Assembly (NCBI GenBank): GCA_963755705.1 | Contig: CAVWKW010000001.1 | Coordinates: 558,001 to 622,000 of the forward strand | Source of the DNA: JBARDN01 sp963755705 | Lineage (GTDB): Bacteria > Desulfobacterota > Binatia > Binatales > Binataceae | DNA length: 64,000 bases | Direction: 5' to 3' | Shown: one piece after another, positions 16,752-26,419 of the stretch | How the letters are laid out: each line of letters opens with the position of its first letter | Numbering within the stretch: position 1 is the stretch's first letter | The notes under the pieces: generated by a model | What the model saw: only the letters and a program-made list of their open reading frames with translations | Databases searched by the model: none | Told to the model about the DNA's origin: nothing | Position numbers and translations under genes: made by a program

Positions 16752-18215
16752 ATGCGGCTGCTGTACATTGATATCGATACCCTGCGCGCAGATCACCTCG
16801 GATGCTACGGATACGAGCGCCAGACCAGCCCGAATATCGATGCGCTTGCGCGTGAGGGAATCCGTTTCGAATCGGTCTATGCGTCCGACACTCCATGTCT
16901 GCCGTCGCGCACCGCGCTTATCACCGGCCGCTTCGGAATCCACAACGGCGTGGTCTCGCATGGCGGGACCGGCGCGGATCTTTTCGTCGAGGGCGCGCGC
17001 CGCGGCTTTCAATCGCGCACCGCGTACACGAGCTGGGCGCGCCGGATGCGCAGCGTCGGGATGCATACCGCGACGATCAGCACGTTTGCCGAGCGCCATT
17101 CCGCGTATCACTGGGACGCGGGATTCAACGAAGTCATCAACCTCGGCACGATGGGGATCGAGACCGCCGATCAGGTTGCACCACTCGCGCTCGATTGGCT
17201 CGCGCGTAACGGCGCGCGCGACAACTGGTTCCTGCACGTGCATCTGTGGGATCCGCACACTCCCTATCGAACGCCGGCCGAGTACGGAGATCCGTTCAAA
17301 AACGACGCTGTGCCCGGCTGGATCACCGAGGAGGTTCGCGAGCGCCACTGGCGCAGGCCGGGACCGCATTCCGCGCAGGAGATGATCGGTTTCAAGCCCG
17401 CGGAAAAATCCGTCGCCGCACGAACCCCGCGCCAGCCGCAGCAGGCGTCCTCAATGACGGAGTTGCGCGCGATGTTCGACGGCTACGACGCCGGAATCAA
17501 ATTCGCGGACGACCATATCGGACGCCTGATGAATCGGCTCGCGGAGCTTCACGTGCTCGACGATACCGCCGTGATGATTTCGGGCGACCACGGCGAGACG
17601 CTCGGCGAACTCGGCATTTACTGCGATCATCACACCGCCGACGAATGCGTGTCGCATCTGCCGATGGTGCTCAAATGGCCTGGTCTTGCCGCCGGACGCG
17701 TCGAGTCCGGGATGCATTATCAAATCGATATAGCTGCGACGATTTTGCAGTTGCTCGGCGCTCGCGTGCCCGCCGATTCCGACGGCGTAGGCTTCGCCGA
17801 GGAACTTCGCGCGGGGGCATCGGCGGGCCGCGACTACCTGGTGCTCTCGCACGGTGCATGGACGGCGCAGCGCGCAGTCCGCTTCGGCGATCATATCGCT
17901 ATTCGCACTTATCACGACGGCTACCACGGCTTTCCACCGCTGATGATGTTCGATCTGAAACGCGACCCGCACGAGACGCACGACCTCGCGCCGGAGCATC
18001 CTGAGCTCGCGGCCGAGGCCATGGCGAAGCTCGAACAGTGGCACGCCGAACAGATGGCGCGTTCGTGGAACGGGATCGATCCGATCTGGACGGTGCTGCA
18101 TGAAGGCGGCCCATGGCACGTGCGCGGCCATCTGCGCGAATACCTAGAGCGCCTGCGCGAGACCGGCCGCGCCGAATGGGCCGACCGCCTCGCGACGGAG
18201 CATCGCCAGGAGTAG
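16752..18215 (+). CDS. Sulfatase (formylglycine-type arylsulfatase family)
   Basis: A 487-residue hydrolase. LYIDIDTLRADHLGCYGY provides the metal-binding aspartates, and DTPCLPSRTALITGR carries CxPSR with cysteine at about residue 49, the site converted to formylglycine by an FGE or anaerobic maturase. HLWDPHTPY and MISGDHGETLGE complete the active site. No signal peptide is visible, so the enzyme seems cytoplasmic. It may release sulfate from an ester or act as a phosphonate/phosphoester hydrolase of the same superfamily. No maturase gene lies in the window. Confidence 0.9.
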   Translation: MRLLYIDIDTLRADHLGCYGYERQTSPNIDALAREGIRFESVYASDTPCLPSRTALITGRFGIHNGVVSHGGTGADLFVEGARRGFQSRTAYTSWARRMRSVGMHTATISTFAERHSAYHWDAGFNEVINLGTMGIETADQVAPLALDWLARNGARDNWFLHVHLWDPHTPYRTPAEYGDPFKNDAVPGWITEEVRERHWRRPGPHSAQEMIGFKPAEKSVAARTPRQPQQASSMTELRAMFDGYDAGIKFADDHIGRLMNRLAELHVLDDTAVMISGDHGETLGELGIYCDHHTADECVSHLPMVLKWPGLAAGRVESGMHYQIDIAATILQLLGARVPADSDGVGFAEELRAGASAGRDYLVLSHGAWTAQRAVRFGDHIAIRTYHDGYHGFPPLMMFDLKRDPHETHDLAPEHPELAAEAMAKLEQWHAEQMARSWNGIDPIWTVLHEGGPWHVRGHLREYLERLRETGRAEWADRLATEHRQE

Positions 18216-18234
18216 CGCGACCTGACTAGCGCCG

Positions 18235-18987
18235 CTATGGGCTGCTGGCCTGACTGACGAAGGCGCCGTTGCGCAGAATTGGGGCCGTGGTGCTCACGTC
18301 GCGTTCGGATGCCCAGGTTACGTCCTGCTCGAAGCCGCGATCTATGAGCTCGCGGCCGGAGGCGCACTCACGGAGCGCGTGCGGCAGATCGCTCTCCGCG
18401 TCGTGGAATGCGGCTAGCGCGGTGCGCGCTTCCGGCGATATCGAGATTGCTCCGAGTGCCGAGAGGATCGCGCCTGCGCCGATGAGGTCCTCGAACGCGG
18501 GTCGCAGCGCGTCGGTTGAGCCCCATCGCTCTCCTGCTGCGATTACCGCGATCGGAACGCCGATTGCGAGCGCGGCCTTTGCGACCGCCGATGCGTTGCG
18601 AAGGCATCCGGCAAAAACGGTTGCGCCGGATTTCGCCGCCGCGAGCGAGACCAGCGCGCCGTTGGGCGATGCGAGGATGATCTTCATTCCCGGCCGGGCA
18701 TGAGCCATCGTCAACGGCGACAGTGAGAACGGCTGGGCGGAAGTTGTAGCCCGGCGCGCGACCGTCTCGATTCCGCCGACGCGCAATGCCAGCGCTTTCG
18801 ATGCGCCTTTCGCGAATTGGCACGGATAGGCCGCGGCGCCGTGCGAGACCGCCACATCGATAGCGGTCGAGAAGCTCATCAGATCCACCACGATCAACAC
18901 GCGCGAGGTTCGGCCGAGCTCGAATGCTCCTTCAACGCCCCAATCGAAGCGCGCGTCGAAGCCGCTTTGATCGTAGATTGCGCTCAT
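18235..18987 (-). CDS. comB: 2-phosphosulfolactate phosphatase family protein (ComB)
   Basis: A 250-residue protein matching the ComB family: VLIVVDLMSFSTAIDVAV at the start, ILASPNGALVS, FAGCLRNA, VIAAGERW, EDLIGAGAIL and ECASGRELIDRGFEQDV. ComB hydrolyses 2-phosphosulfolactate in coenzyme M/sulfolactate synthesis; in bacteria the role is often unproven. No comA or comC homologue is visible here. It is convergent with the sulfatase gene (gap of 19 bases) and close behind the D-aminoacylase on the same side. Confidence 0.9.
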   Translation of the reverse strand: MSAIYDQSGFDARFDWGVEGAFELGRTSRVLIVVDLMSFSTAIDVAVSHGAAAYPCQFAKGASKALALRVGGIETVARRATTSAQPFSLSPLTMAHARPGMKIILASPNGALVSLAAAKSGATVFAGCLRNASAVAKAALAIGVPIAVIAAGERWGSTDALRPAFEDLIGAGAILSALGAISISPEARTALAAFHDAESDLPHALRECASGRELIDRGFEQDVTWASERDVSTTAPILRNGAFVSQASSP

Positions 18988-19020
18988 CGAAGTTCGACGC
19001 GCTGCGCATTCAGTGCGCGA

Positions 19021-20646
19021 TTATCCTCGCGTCAGCCAATTGCCCGCCATCACGCCGTCGCCGCACCATTTTCCGTCCTCGACCACGGGGCGTCCGTTGA
19101 CGATCACGTGCTCGATTCCGACCGGGTCGCGGTCGGGCGAGCGCGCGTCGGCGTCGCATCCTATTCGCTCGGGATCGAAGATGCAGAAATCCGCGGCCGC
19201 GCCCGCGCGCACGTATCCGCGTCCGCCAAGATGCATCCGCTCGGCCGCCATCCCGGTCATTTTGTGGATCGCGTCCTCGAGCGAGAGCAGGCCGAGCTCG
19301 CGCACGTAGTAGCCGAGGATGCGCGGGTAGGTGCCGAAGCTCGCGGGATTGTTGTGTCCGCGCGAGGTCAGGATCGTGTCCATCTCGAAAGCGTTCAGGC
19401 GATGGCTCATCGCGGAGCGCAGCGCCTGCTCGTCGTTGTCGTCGCCGCTGTAGAGATGAATCAACACACGAGCGCGAGTACCGCTTTCGCGCGCGATCGT
19501 CAGGTAGGCCTCAACCGGATCGACCTTCATCGCCTCGGCAATCTCGCCGAAGTACATCCCTTCGAAACGCTTCAGCTCAGGCTTCACCGCCCACATCAAT
19601 TGCACCGTGTCGTGGATGAAGGCCTTTAGCGGCTGAAAACCGGCGGCGAGCCGTGCCCATCCGTCGTGGCTGTCGAGCAGCTCCTCGAGCTGGTTCTGCG
19701 ACCACGCGGGAAAGATGATTCGGATCGTGGTGTTGCCGCAGGTGTAGGGGAACGTGTCGAACGCGACGTCAACGCCGTCGTTCTTCGCCTGTTCGATATC
19801 GGCAAGAATCTCATTCACAGTTGGCCAGGTGCGGCGTCCGACGAAAATCAGGTGAGAGATCTGAAGCGGCACGCGGGCGTGGCGTGCGACCGCGACCATC
19901 TCGCGCACGGCGAGCAGGTTGTGCGCGACCTGGCTGTCAAAGAACAGCGATCGGGTCGAGTAGGCGCGCAGATGCGAGGTGAGCACGCCGCCCGCCGCGC
20001 CGGCGACGCTCCCGAGCGCGGCAAGCTCGGCGGGCTTCGCGATCATCCCGGGAAAATACCCGAGTCCGGTCGACACTCCGACGGCGCCGTCGGCCATCGC
20101 GCTCTCCGCCATCGCCTGCATCGCGCGAAGTTCTTCCGCCGACGGGTCCGCCGCGCTCGCGCCCATCACGCTAAGGCGAATACTGCCGTGACCCGCGAGA
20201 TGCGCGACGTTCAGTGCGAGGCCCTGGCGTTCGAGATGCGCGCCGTACTCGGCAACGCTTGCCCAGTTCCAGTCGAACTTGTGTTCCGAGAGCATCTGCC
20301 CCGACGCGTCGAGCATCCGCGTCATCCCCGGCCGGATCGGCGCGACCGAAAATCCGCAATTGCCGCCGACAAAGGTGGTGACCCCCTGCATCAGAAAGGG
20401 TTTGAGGATCGCGCCATGCTCCGGGAGCGGAACGATCCAGTCGGAATGCGAATGGAGATCGATAAATCCCGGCGCGACGATCATGCCGGTTGCGTCGATC
20501 ACTCGCGCGACGGAGGCCTGCTCGCTGTCGGTGGGTTCGATTATCGCCGCGATGCGCCGGTCCGTCACCGCGACATCGGCGCGCCTGCGCGCAGCACCGG
20601 AGCCGTCAACCATCGTGCCGTTACGAATCAGCAAATCATATTCCAT
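19021..20646 (-). CDS. N-acyl-D-amino-acid deacylase-type amidohydrolase
   Basis: A 541-residue zinc amidohydrolase of the D-aminoacylase family. It begins YDLLIRNGTMVDGSGA, has the metal-binding FIDLHSHSD near residue 65, a GGNCGFSVAP segment, and a C-terminal DFCIFDPERIG beta-sandwich part with GRPVVEDGK. These enzymes remove acyl groups from N-acyl-D-amino acids or similar compounds; the exact substrate is not readable. The ATG is at 20644-20646. No transporter or racemase sits beside it. Confidence 0.88.
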   Translation of the reverse strand: MEYDLLIRNGTMVDGSGAARRRADVAVTDRRIAAIIEPTDSEQASVARVIDATGMIVAPGFIDLHSHSDWIVPLPEHGAILKPFLMQGVTTFVGGNCGFSVAPIRPGMTRMLDASGQMLSEHKFDWNWASVAEYGAHLERQGLALNVAHLAGHGSIRLSVMGASAADPSAEELRAMQAMAESAMADGAVGVSTGLGYFPGMIAKPAELAALGSVAGAAGGVLTSHLRAYSTRSLFFDSQVAHNLLAVREMVAVARHARVPLQISHLIFVGRRTWPTVNEILADIEQAKNDGVDVAFDTFPYTCGNTTIRIIFPAWSQNQLEELLDSHDGWARLAAGFQPLKAFIHDTVQLMWAVKPELKRFEGMYFGEIAEAMKVDPVEAYLTIARESGTRARVLIHLYSGDDNDEQALRSAMSHRLNAFEMDTILTSRGHNNPASFGTYPRILGYYVRELGLLSLEDAIHKMTGMAAERMHLGGRGYVRAGAAADFCIFDPERIGCDADARSPDRDPVGIEHVIVNGRPVVEDGKWCGDGVMAGNWLTRG

Positions 20647-20718
20647 ACGGCAAAATCTAGGCGCATCAGCATACCCGGCGCAAATCGCGCGCTGTTTCTG
20701 AGTAGCGGCGATTATTGA

Positions 20719-21132
20719 TCAGCGGCGGTGGGAAGTTGCGGCGCGAAGGTCGGTATGCGTGAAGTCCTCGCCCTTGAACAAGATTGAAGTATGGTTGTTT
20801 TTCGCCACCGCGTATGCAAAGCAGTCACCGAGGTTGAGCTGGGCAGGATGCCCGCGTCCTTTGCCGTAACGCGCGAACGCATCAAGCGCCGTTTCGGACT
20901 CTTTCGCACCAATCGGAATCAGCTCTATCCGCGACAACTCGAGAAAATCGCGAACTGCCTCTGTCGCTTCTTTGACGCTAATCTGCCGCTTGCGACAGAC
21001 GCCGAGCACCGCCTCGAATATCGCGATCGGCGATGTTATCGGCGCTCGCGCCGCGGCCAGCACGTCTGCCAGTGCGCCGGCATCGTGCTCGGCAGTCACA
21101 ATGGCGACGATCGCGGACGCATCGATGAACAC
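20719..21132 (-). CDS. vapC: VapC-type PIN-domain ribonuclease toxin
   Basis: A 137-residue PIN-domain protein. The acidic residues that bind Mg2+ are visible: MFIDASAIV at the start, the glutamate in IAIFEAVLG, and LNLGDCFAYAVAK in the C-terminal half. VapC toxins cleave tRNA or rRNA. It starts on GTG at 21130-21132, overlapping the antitoxin stop by one base (TAGTG), so the two are tightly coupled. All catalytic acidic positions look intact. Confidence 0.92.
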   Translation of the reverse strand: MFIDASAIVAIVTAEHDAGALADVLAAARAPITSPIAIFEAVLGVCRKRQISVKEATEAVRDFLELSRIELIPIGAKESETALDAFARYGKGRGHPAQLNLGDCFAYAVAKNNHTSILFKGEDFTHTDLRAATSHRR

Positions 21133-21371
21133 TATTCGTCCCCGCTGAGCTCGTCGTAGAAACGCTTGTCCGCCTGGAGTCCGGTCGGCGGATGGGCCAG
21201 CACGCGGGCCTGCAGCTCGCGGAGTTGCTCTCGCAGCGGAGGCGCCTTATCGAGACGGCGCAACTCGTTCTCCAAGGCCAGTTTCACCGCTTCGGTTTTG
21301 TTGATGTGTTTGCGAGCGGCCAATCGTCTTGCGAGCCGGTTGACGGTTTCATTTCGAATGTTTAGCGGCAT
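21132..21371 (-). CDS. vapB: VapB-type antitoxin (Rv0623-like)
   Basis: A 79-residue protein beginning MPLNIRNETVNRLARRLAARKHINKTEAVKLAL, the pattern of the Rv0623-type VapB transcription factor family with an N-terminal DNA-binding part. The C-terminal LQADKRFYDELSGDE tail is the region that in relatives wraps the toxin. It should neutralise VapC and repress its own operon. It is upstream of the toxin in the usual order. Confidence 0.9.
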   Translation of the reverse strand: MPLNIRNETVNRLARRLAARKHINKTEAVKLALENELRRLDKAPPLREQLRELQARVLAHPPTGLQADKRFYDELSGDE

Positions 21372-21474
21372 TCAAATCTCCGAGGTGCCGTAAAGACAAT
21401 AGCGTCTACACACAAATGCCGCAACTTCCGTCTTCCAATCGCCGATGGCCACTTGCGCGGCATGGCGCGGGCGT

Positions 21475-22488
21475 ATGAAATTCGATGTTTCTATGACGAC
21501 CGTGTTGATAATCGGAGGGCAGGGCGCGCTTGGATCGATCGTTGCGGACGCGATGCGCGCGCGCGGCGATCTGACGGTGCTGATCGGCGGACGGCGCGCG
21601 GAGCGGCGCGAAGATTTCCGCTATCTCGATCTGGCGCGGCCTGAGACGATCGCGCCCGCGCTTTCCGGCGTCAACTTCGCGATCAGCACGGTGGCTGATC
21701 CGCAGTTCGAGCTCGAACGGGTCGCGGTGGAAACCGGTGCGCGCTCGATCAACATCTCGAGCGCTGTCCTGCCGATCGGCGGGCATGTGTCGCTGCGCGG
21801 GCGCGGGCTTGCGATCGTGCATGCGGGGCTTGCGCCGCTTGGCGTACAGGCGCTCATCGCGAAGGCGATGATTGCGCGGCATCCGGAGGCGGCGCGGCTG
21901 GAAGTCGCGATATGTTTTTCCGCGCGCGGCGCCAGTGGTCCGCAGGGCCGCGAGTTCGCATATCAAACGCTGGTGCGACGCCCGTTCGAGCCCTCGCGCG
22001 AAATCGAATTCAGCGCGCCAATCGGGCGTCGGCGATGCTTCTCCGCCGCGATACCCGAAAGCGACATCCTGCACGCGCTGATTCCCGAGGGCGAGGCGGG
22101 AGTCTTTGTTGGATTCGCCGAGCGAACGATTCATCTTGCGGTCAGCGTGATGCGATCGAGCGGGATGATTCGGATGATTCCGCGCGCGATGTTTGTCGGG
22201 CGTGCGGCGGCGTCCGCACCGGCAGCCGCGACGAGCGAGCCGATGCGCCAGTGGGTGGCAGTCTATGACGCGGACGGCAGGCGGCTTGGCGCGACGGTCA
22301 CGGAAGGCGAGGGCGACTATCGCACGACGGCGCTCGTTACGCGCGCGTTTCTTGACGCGCTGATCGAACGCCTCAAAACACGCAAGCCGTTCGGAGTGCA
22401 TAGCGCGGAAAAGATTTTCGATTTAGCCGATGTGACCGCGCATCTTCCGGCCGAGGTGCGTATCCGCGAGATCGCGGCTACGCTCTGA
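21475..22488 (+). CDS. Saccharopine dehydrogenase-like oxidoreductase
   Basis: About 337 residues. A Rossmann strand-loop (VLIIGGQGALGSIVADAM) is followed by LIGGRRAER and the segment SGVNFAISTVADPQFELERVAVETGA, matching saccharopine dehydrogenase/trans-acting enoyl reductase-like proteins. It probably uses NAD(P)H on an unknown substrate. The start is uncertain: ATG at 21445, 21475 and 21493 are all in frame, none with a strong ribosome-binding site; the fold begins after 21493. Its 3' end overlaps the convergent DUF1501 gene by 11 bases. Confidence 0.75.
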   Translation: MKFDVSMTTVLIIGGQGALGSIVADAMRARGDLTVLIGGRRAERREDFRYLDLARPETIAPALSGVNFAISTVADPQFELERVAVETGARSINISSAVLPIGGHVSLRGRGLAIVHAGLAPLGVQALIAKAMIARHPEAARLEVAICFSARGASGPQGREFAYQTLVRRPFEPSREIEFSAPIGRRRCFSAAIPESDILHALIPEGEAGVFVGFAERTIHLAVSVMRSSGMIRMIPRAMFVGRAAASAPAAATSEPMRQWVAVYDADGRRLGATVTEGEGDYRTTALVTRAFLDALIERLKTRKPFGVHSAEKIFDLADVTAHLPAEVRIREIAATL

Positions 22489-23794
22489 CCAGGCCGCTTG
22501 CGTTGCCGCTGAGTTTCGGGCGCGCGGGAAACACGCGATCGATCTGCGCGTCGCTGAGTCCCATGTGCGTGCCCAGCACGACCGCGATCGGATCGCGGAA
22601 GTCAGTGGTAATCGCAAGGTCGCGCTCCTGGTAGAGCTCGGCCGGCTGCAAGCCGGGCCATCGGCCATAAACCTTGCCGCCGCGCACCTGACCGCCCATC
22701 ACCCACATCACGTTGCCGTGTCCGTGATCGGTGCCGGCGTTGCCGTTTTCATGCATCGTGCGGCCGAACTCGGAGATCACCAGGATGGTGGTGTCCTGAT
22801 AGGTCTGGCCGAGCGACTCTTTGAAGCTCGCGAGCCCTTCCGCGAGCGGCCGGAGATGGCCGGCGAGCTGTCCTTCGGCGGCGCCCTGGCTGACGTGCGT
22901 GTCCCATCCGCCGAGCGCCAGGAACGCGACGCGAATTGTCGGATCATGTTGCATCAGATGCGCCAGACGGTCGGTATCCTGCGAGAAGCCTTGCGCCGAG
23001 GGAGCCCCGGCGTCGGCGGCAGCCATGTCCTGCTGAAGTTCGGCCATGAGTTGTTTGCGTGCGACCCTTCCTTCCCGATAGGTGACGCTGATTGGATCTT
23101 TGCCGGTATAGAGCCGGTCGAAAGCCTCTTCGATGACCGGGCGATCAAGCGGCATCGGACGCGCCGCCCCTCGGCCCAGCGGCATGTTGGCGGCGGGCAT
23201 TTTACCGCTCAGGATGCGCGGCATCGTGGCGCCCATGCTGAGCGCCTCGGTCGGTGCGTGCGCTCCCGGAAGCTGCGCCAGCGTGCGATTGAGCCATCCG
23301 TCCTGCGTGCTCTTGACGCCCGGAGTGCCGCTTTCCATGTAATCCTGCGCGTCGAAGTGCGAGCGACTCGGATCGGGCGAGCCGCACGCGTGCACGAAGG
23401 CCAGCGTGCGCTCGCTCCATAGCGGCATCATCGGGGCGAGGGCAGGATGCAGCCCGAAGTGGCCGTCGAGATCGAGCACACCGCCGGGCGTGCCGGTGCG
23501 CCCAACCGCGATCGTTGGACGCGATTCGTAATAAATCGGATCGGCGTGCGGAACGACGACGTTCATTCCATCAACCGCGCCGCGCAGGAACACCACCACC
23601 AGCCGGTTCTTATCGCCGGTCGAGGCGAACGCGCGGCCCGCCCATGCGTGCGGGCTGATGAGGACGATACCGGCGGCGGAGAGTAGCGAGGCGCGGCGCA
23701 GGAACGCTCGCCGCGACATCGTGTTCGGCGGATCTTTCGCGCACAGGTCGCATCGCGGATCGCCGGCTAGAAGTTTTTCGTCGATTGGTTCCAT
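22478..23794 (-). CDS. Tat-exported DUF1501 protein
   Basis: A 438-residue protein of the DUF1501 family, related to the alkaline phosphatase/sulfatase fold. A CDLC pair precedes a twin-arginine signal (SRRAFLRRASLL) and a hydrophobic stretch up to AFAST. The mature part has VVVFLRGAVDGMNVVVPH, HSGS-type residues and ISEFGRTMHENGNAGTDHGHGN, the typical conserved block. It is encoded next to a DUF1800 gene, the usual pairing across many phyla, and probably works outside the cytoplasm. Function unestablished. Confidence 0.92.
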   Translation of the reverse strand: MEPIDEKLLAGDPRCDLCAKDPPNTMSRRAFLRRASLLSAAGIVLISPHAWAGRAFASTGDKNRLVVVFLRGAVDGMNVVVPHADPIYYESRPTIAVGRTGTPGGVLDLDGHFGLHPALAPMMPLWSERTLAFVHACGSPDPSRSHFDAQDYMESGTPGVKSTQDGWLNRTLAQLPGAHAPTEALSMGATMPRILSGKMPAANMPLGRGAARPMPLDRPVIEEAFDRLYTGKDPISVTYREGRVARKQLMAELQQDMAAADAGAPSAQGFSQDTDRLAHLMQHDPTIRVAFLALGGWDTHVSQGAAEGQLAGHLRPLAEGLASFKESLGQTYQDTTILVISEFGRTMHENGNAGTDHGHGNVMWVMGGQVRGGKVYGRWPGLQPAELYQERDLAITTDFRDPIAVVLGTHMGLSDAQIDRVFPARPKLSGNASGLVRA

Positions 23795-23805
23795 CGCGAG
23801 ATTCC

Positions 23806-25476
23806 TTAGCGCGTCATGAACTCGGGACTGCCCAAAAGCAGGGCCGCGCGCAGTGGCGGGACCGCGGACTCGATCGCCTCGGTAGTGTTATCGCTGAGCG
23901 CTCCAGGTCCCAGCGTCTGCGTCAGAGCGCTCGGGTCGGGTGGCGTCATCCTGGGACTCTTATGCGGCTGGGCAGGAGTGTCGAAGCTGGTCTTCATCGC
24001 GCCGGCGCTCGCATGTTTTCCAAAACCGCGATTCTCTTTGCGCTCCGCGTCGGGCGACTCGCCCGCTTCCTCTTCGAACGGGGGATGATCCAGCGGCAGA
24101 TTGCCGTTGCCGAATGCGGTCGCGAAACTCAGCCGCATCATCATCCCGTCGGGATTGAGCCACGCGTCCTGCGTGTTCGAGTAGCCGTTGGGTGTCTGGC
24201 AACCATAGAGCGGCTGTCCGAGGAGCTGCATAGTTCCGTACAGTGGGCGGTAGTTGCGCACCGGGACGCCGGTCGCGCGCGCACATGAAATCACATACTC
24301 ATAGGGCGATTTGAATTTCGAGCGATAGTAGCGGCGGTCCCAGAATTCCGGTGACGCGAACATCAGGGCCAGCACCTGGCGAATATCGCCGTCGGTGGCG
24401 AGATAACGCGCCGCCATCTTGCCGGTCAGCGAGGCGGGCGGATTGTCGGTGACGAAATATTGAGCAAGCTGGAAACTCAGATGCTTCGCGGTCGCCGGAT
24501 GCCGCGCCAGCATCTCGAGCGCGTCCTCTCCTTCAGAGATTCCCGCACCCTGAATCGTGCGGCCGAGAAAAACCTTGGACGAGAAATCATGCCGCTCGGG
24601 ATCGAAGTAGAACAGGCTCGGCGACGGTGGCGGCATCCGGTTCGGACCCTGCCGGCCGAATCCGCGGTTGAAGCGCGCCATCGGGCCGCGCATCTCCTGC
24701 CGCGCCATCATATTTTTTTCGCGATTCGGATTTTCACGCCCGATGCCCCATCCGGTGAGAATATGCGCAAGCGCGATCACGTCGGCCTGTGAATATCCGC
24801 CGCCGACGCCGAGCGTGTGCAGCTCCATCACCTCGCGCGCGTAGTTCTCGTTGATTCCTTCGAACTTTCCCTTGGCGCCGGGACTGCCGGGGTCAGTGTT
24901 CTGCCAGTTATCGAGATAGAAGAGCATCGCCGGATGCCTTGCCGTGGCGAGGAGCAGCGTGCTGAACTTGCCCAGCGTATGAGGCCGGATGGCGGTCTCC
25001 TCGAACGATCCGGTCCAGATATTGTCCAGCCCTTTGCCGCGAAAGACGTTGAAGTGGTTGAACCAGAATGCGGTCAGCACCTCTTGGAGCTGGCGCGGGC
25101 CGTCGATCGCGCGAGCGATGCGCGCCTCGATCGCCTCGCGCATCACAGTTTGCTGGCGGATCCGCGCGTCCTTGAGGTCGCCCTTCAAAACGTCTTTGTC
25201 GGCGCCTTTATCCTGACGCCGCACCTCCATCACTGGTCCCTGAAATTGCCGGAATAACTCGAGCGGGGACATATGCAGTGTGCGATAACCCGCAATCTGG
25301 TCGTGCAGGCTCTCGGGAATTGGAACCGCAGACTCGGGATAGAGCTGTTCGCGGATGTAACCGTCAGGGCCGATCCGGGTGACGCGCTCGATATCTCCGG
25401 GCCGCGGTCCGAACGCGAGACGGTTCAGAACATGAAGCGGGCGCTCCTGCTCGGGTATGTCGCCGGCGTCGTTCAT
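23806..25476 (-). CDS. DUF1800 family protein
   Basis: A 556-residue protein: LNRLAFGPRPGDIERV at the start, LTAFWFNHFNV, YARELMELHTLGVGGGY-like (YAREVMELHTLG) and LSFQLAQYFVTDNPP. This is the DUF1800 pattern. No signal peptide is clear. It lies eleven bases upstream of the DUF1501 gene on the same strand, and the two almost always occur together. The roles of this pair are unknown; secretion of large surface or matrix proteins has been suggested for some species. Confidence 0.9.
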   Translation of the reverse strand: MNDAGDIPEQERPLHVLNRLAFGPRPGDIERVTRIGPDGYIREQLYPESAVPIPESLHDQIAGYRTLHMSPLELFRQFQGPVMEVRRQDKGADKDVLKGDLKDARIRQQTVMREAIEARIARAIDGPRQLQEVLTAFWFNHFNVFRGKGLDNIWTGSFEETAIRPHTLGKFSTLLLATARHPAMLFYLDNWQNTDPGSPGAKGKFEGINENYAREVMELHTLGVGGGYSQADVIALAHILTGWGIGRENPNREKNMMARQEMRGPMARFNRGFGRQGPNRMPPPSPSLFYFDPERHDFSSKVFLGRTIQGAGISEGEDALEMLARHPATAKHLSFQLAQYFVTDNPPASLTGKMAARYLATDGDIRQVLALMFASPEFWDRRYYRSKFKSPYEYVISCARATGVPVRNYRPLYGTMQLLGQPLYGCQTPNGYSNTQDAWLNPDGMMMRLSFATAFGNGNLPLDHPPFEEEAGESPDAERKENRGFGKHASAGAMKTSFDTPAQPHKSPRMTPPDPSALTQTLGPGALSDNTTEAIESAVPPLRAALLLGSPEFMTR

Positions 25477-25536
25477 CGGTCGTATCCAATAAGAATATAC
25501 GACGCCGCCCGGCGATGGATGCGCCTGTAGGCGTGG

Positions 25537-26310
25537 TTACTTGAGCTTACGGCCGGCAGCGCGCTTTTGCGCTATCGTGGTGGCGCCGCCTTCCGCAACC
25601 CAGCGAGTCTGCCGCGCGATTCCATTGACGATTTCGACTTCGCGTGGAGTGAGCCCGCTGCGGCCGAAAATCGCACGAATTGCCAGCATGATGTGCTCCG
25701 GGTTGTTGACCGGCAGGAAGCCTATCGCGATTAAGGATTCGGCCAGGCGCTCCATCGCAGCGTCAACTGCGGATGTATCCGCGAACTCGGGAGCGGAACC
25801 TATCGGCGCGGCATCCTCGATGTCTGCGAGCATCAGCTCGTACGCGATGACCATCACCGCCTGCGCGAGGTTCAGCGACGGATACTCGGGCGCGGTGGGA
25901 ATCGTGATGAGCCGGTTGCAAAGCTTGAGCTCGCGGTTAGTCAGCCCGCGATCCTCGGGACCAAAGATGATCGCGATTCGGTTGGCCGGCGCGAGCGTCG
26001 CCAGATCGCGGACCACTGCGCGCAAGGGTTCCGCGCCGGCGCGATAAAACCCGGGGCGGCAAGTGGTGCCGAAGGTTATCGTGCGATCGGCTAGCGCGCT
26101 CCCGAGGTCGGCATGAATCGAGGCTCGCGCCAGCAGATCGCGCGCATGCACCGCCATCGCGGTTGCGGCGCGGCTGCGAATCGACGCCTGTGGCGCGACG
26201 ATCCGCAAATCAGAGAAGCCCATGTTCTTGAGCGCGCGCGCAACCGAACCGATATTGCCCGCCTGCAACGGTTTGAACAGCACGAATGCGGTCTGCTCGC
26301 GAAGCGTCAT
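25537..26310 (-). CDS. trmJ: tRNA (cytidine/uridine-2'-O-)-methyltransferase (SpoU/TrmJ family)
   Basis: A 257-residue SPOUT-fold enzyme. FVLFKPLQAGNIGSVARALKNMGFSDLRIV is the N-terminal substrate motif of the TrmJ type; IAIIFGPEDRGLTNREL and PTAPEYPSLNLAQAVMVIAYEL form the trefoil knot that binds SAM. It should 2'-O-methylate position 32 of tRNAs. The C-terminal part matches the helical dimer extension of this subgroup. It is a stand-alone gene. Confidence 0.9.
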   Translation of the reverse strand: MTLREQTAFVLFKPLQAGNIGSVARALKNMGFSDLRIVAPQASIRSRAATAMAVHARDLLARASIHADLGSALADRTITFGTTCRPGFYRAGAEPLRAVVRDLATLAPANRIAIIFGPEDRGLTNRELKLCNRLITIPTAPEYPSLNLAQAVMVIAYELMLADIEDAAPIGSAPEFADTSAVDAAMERLAESLIAIGFLPVNNPEHIMLAIRAIFGRSGLTPREVEIVNGIARQTRWVAEGGATTIAQKRAAGRKLK

Positions 26311-26419
26311 CAGGCGATCGTTATAGCATCGCCGGGTTGTATTCGTGGATGGCGCATCACCGCGCCAGACGGGTATTGTCGCTCGAAACCCAAGGCGTCG
26401 TGTGAGAGGGGTGGTCGCG

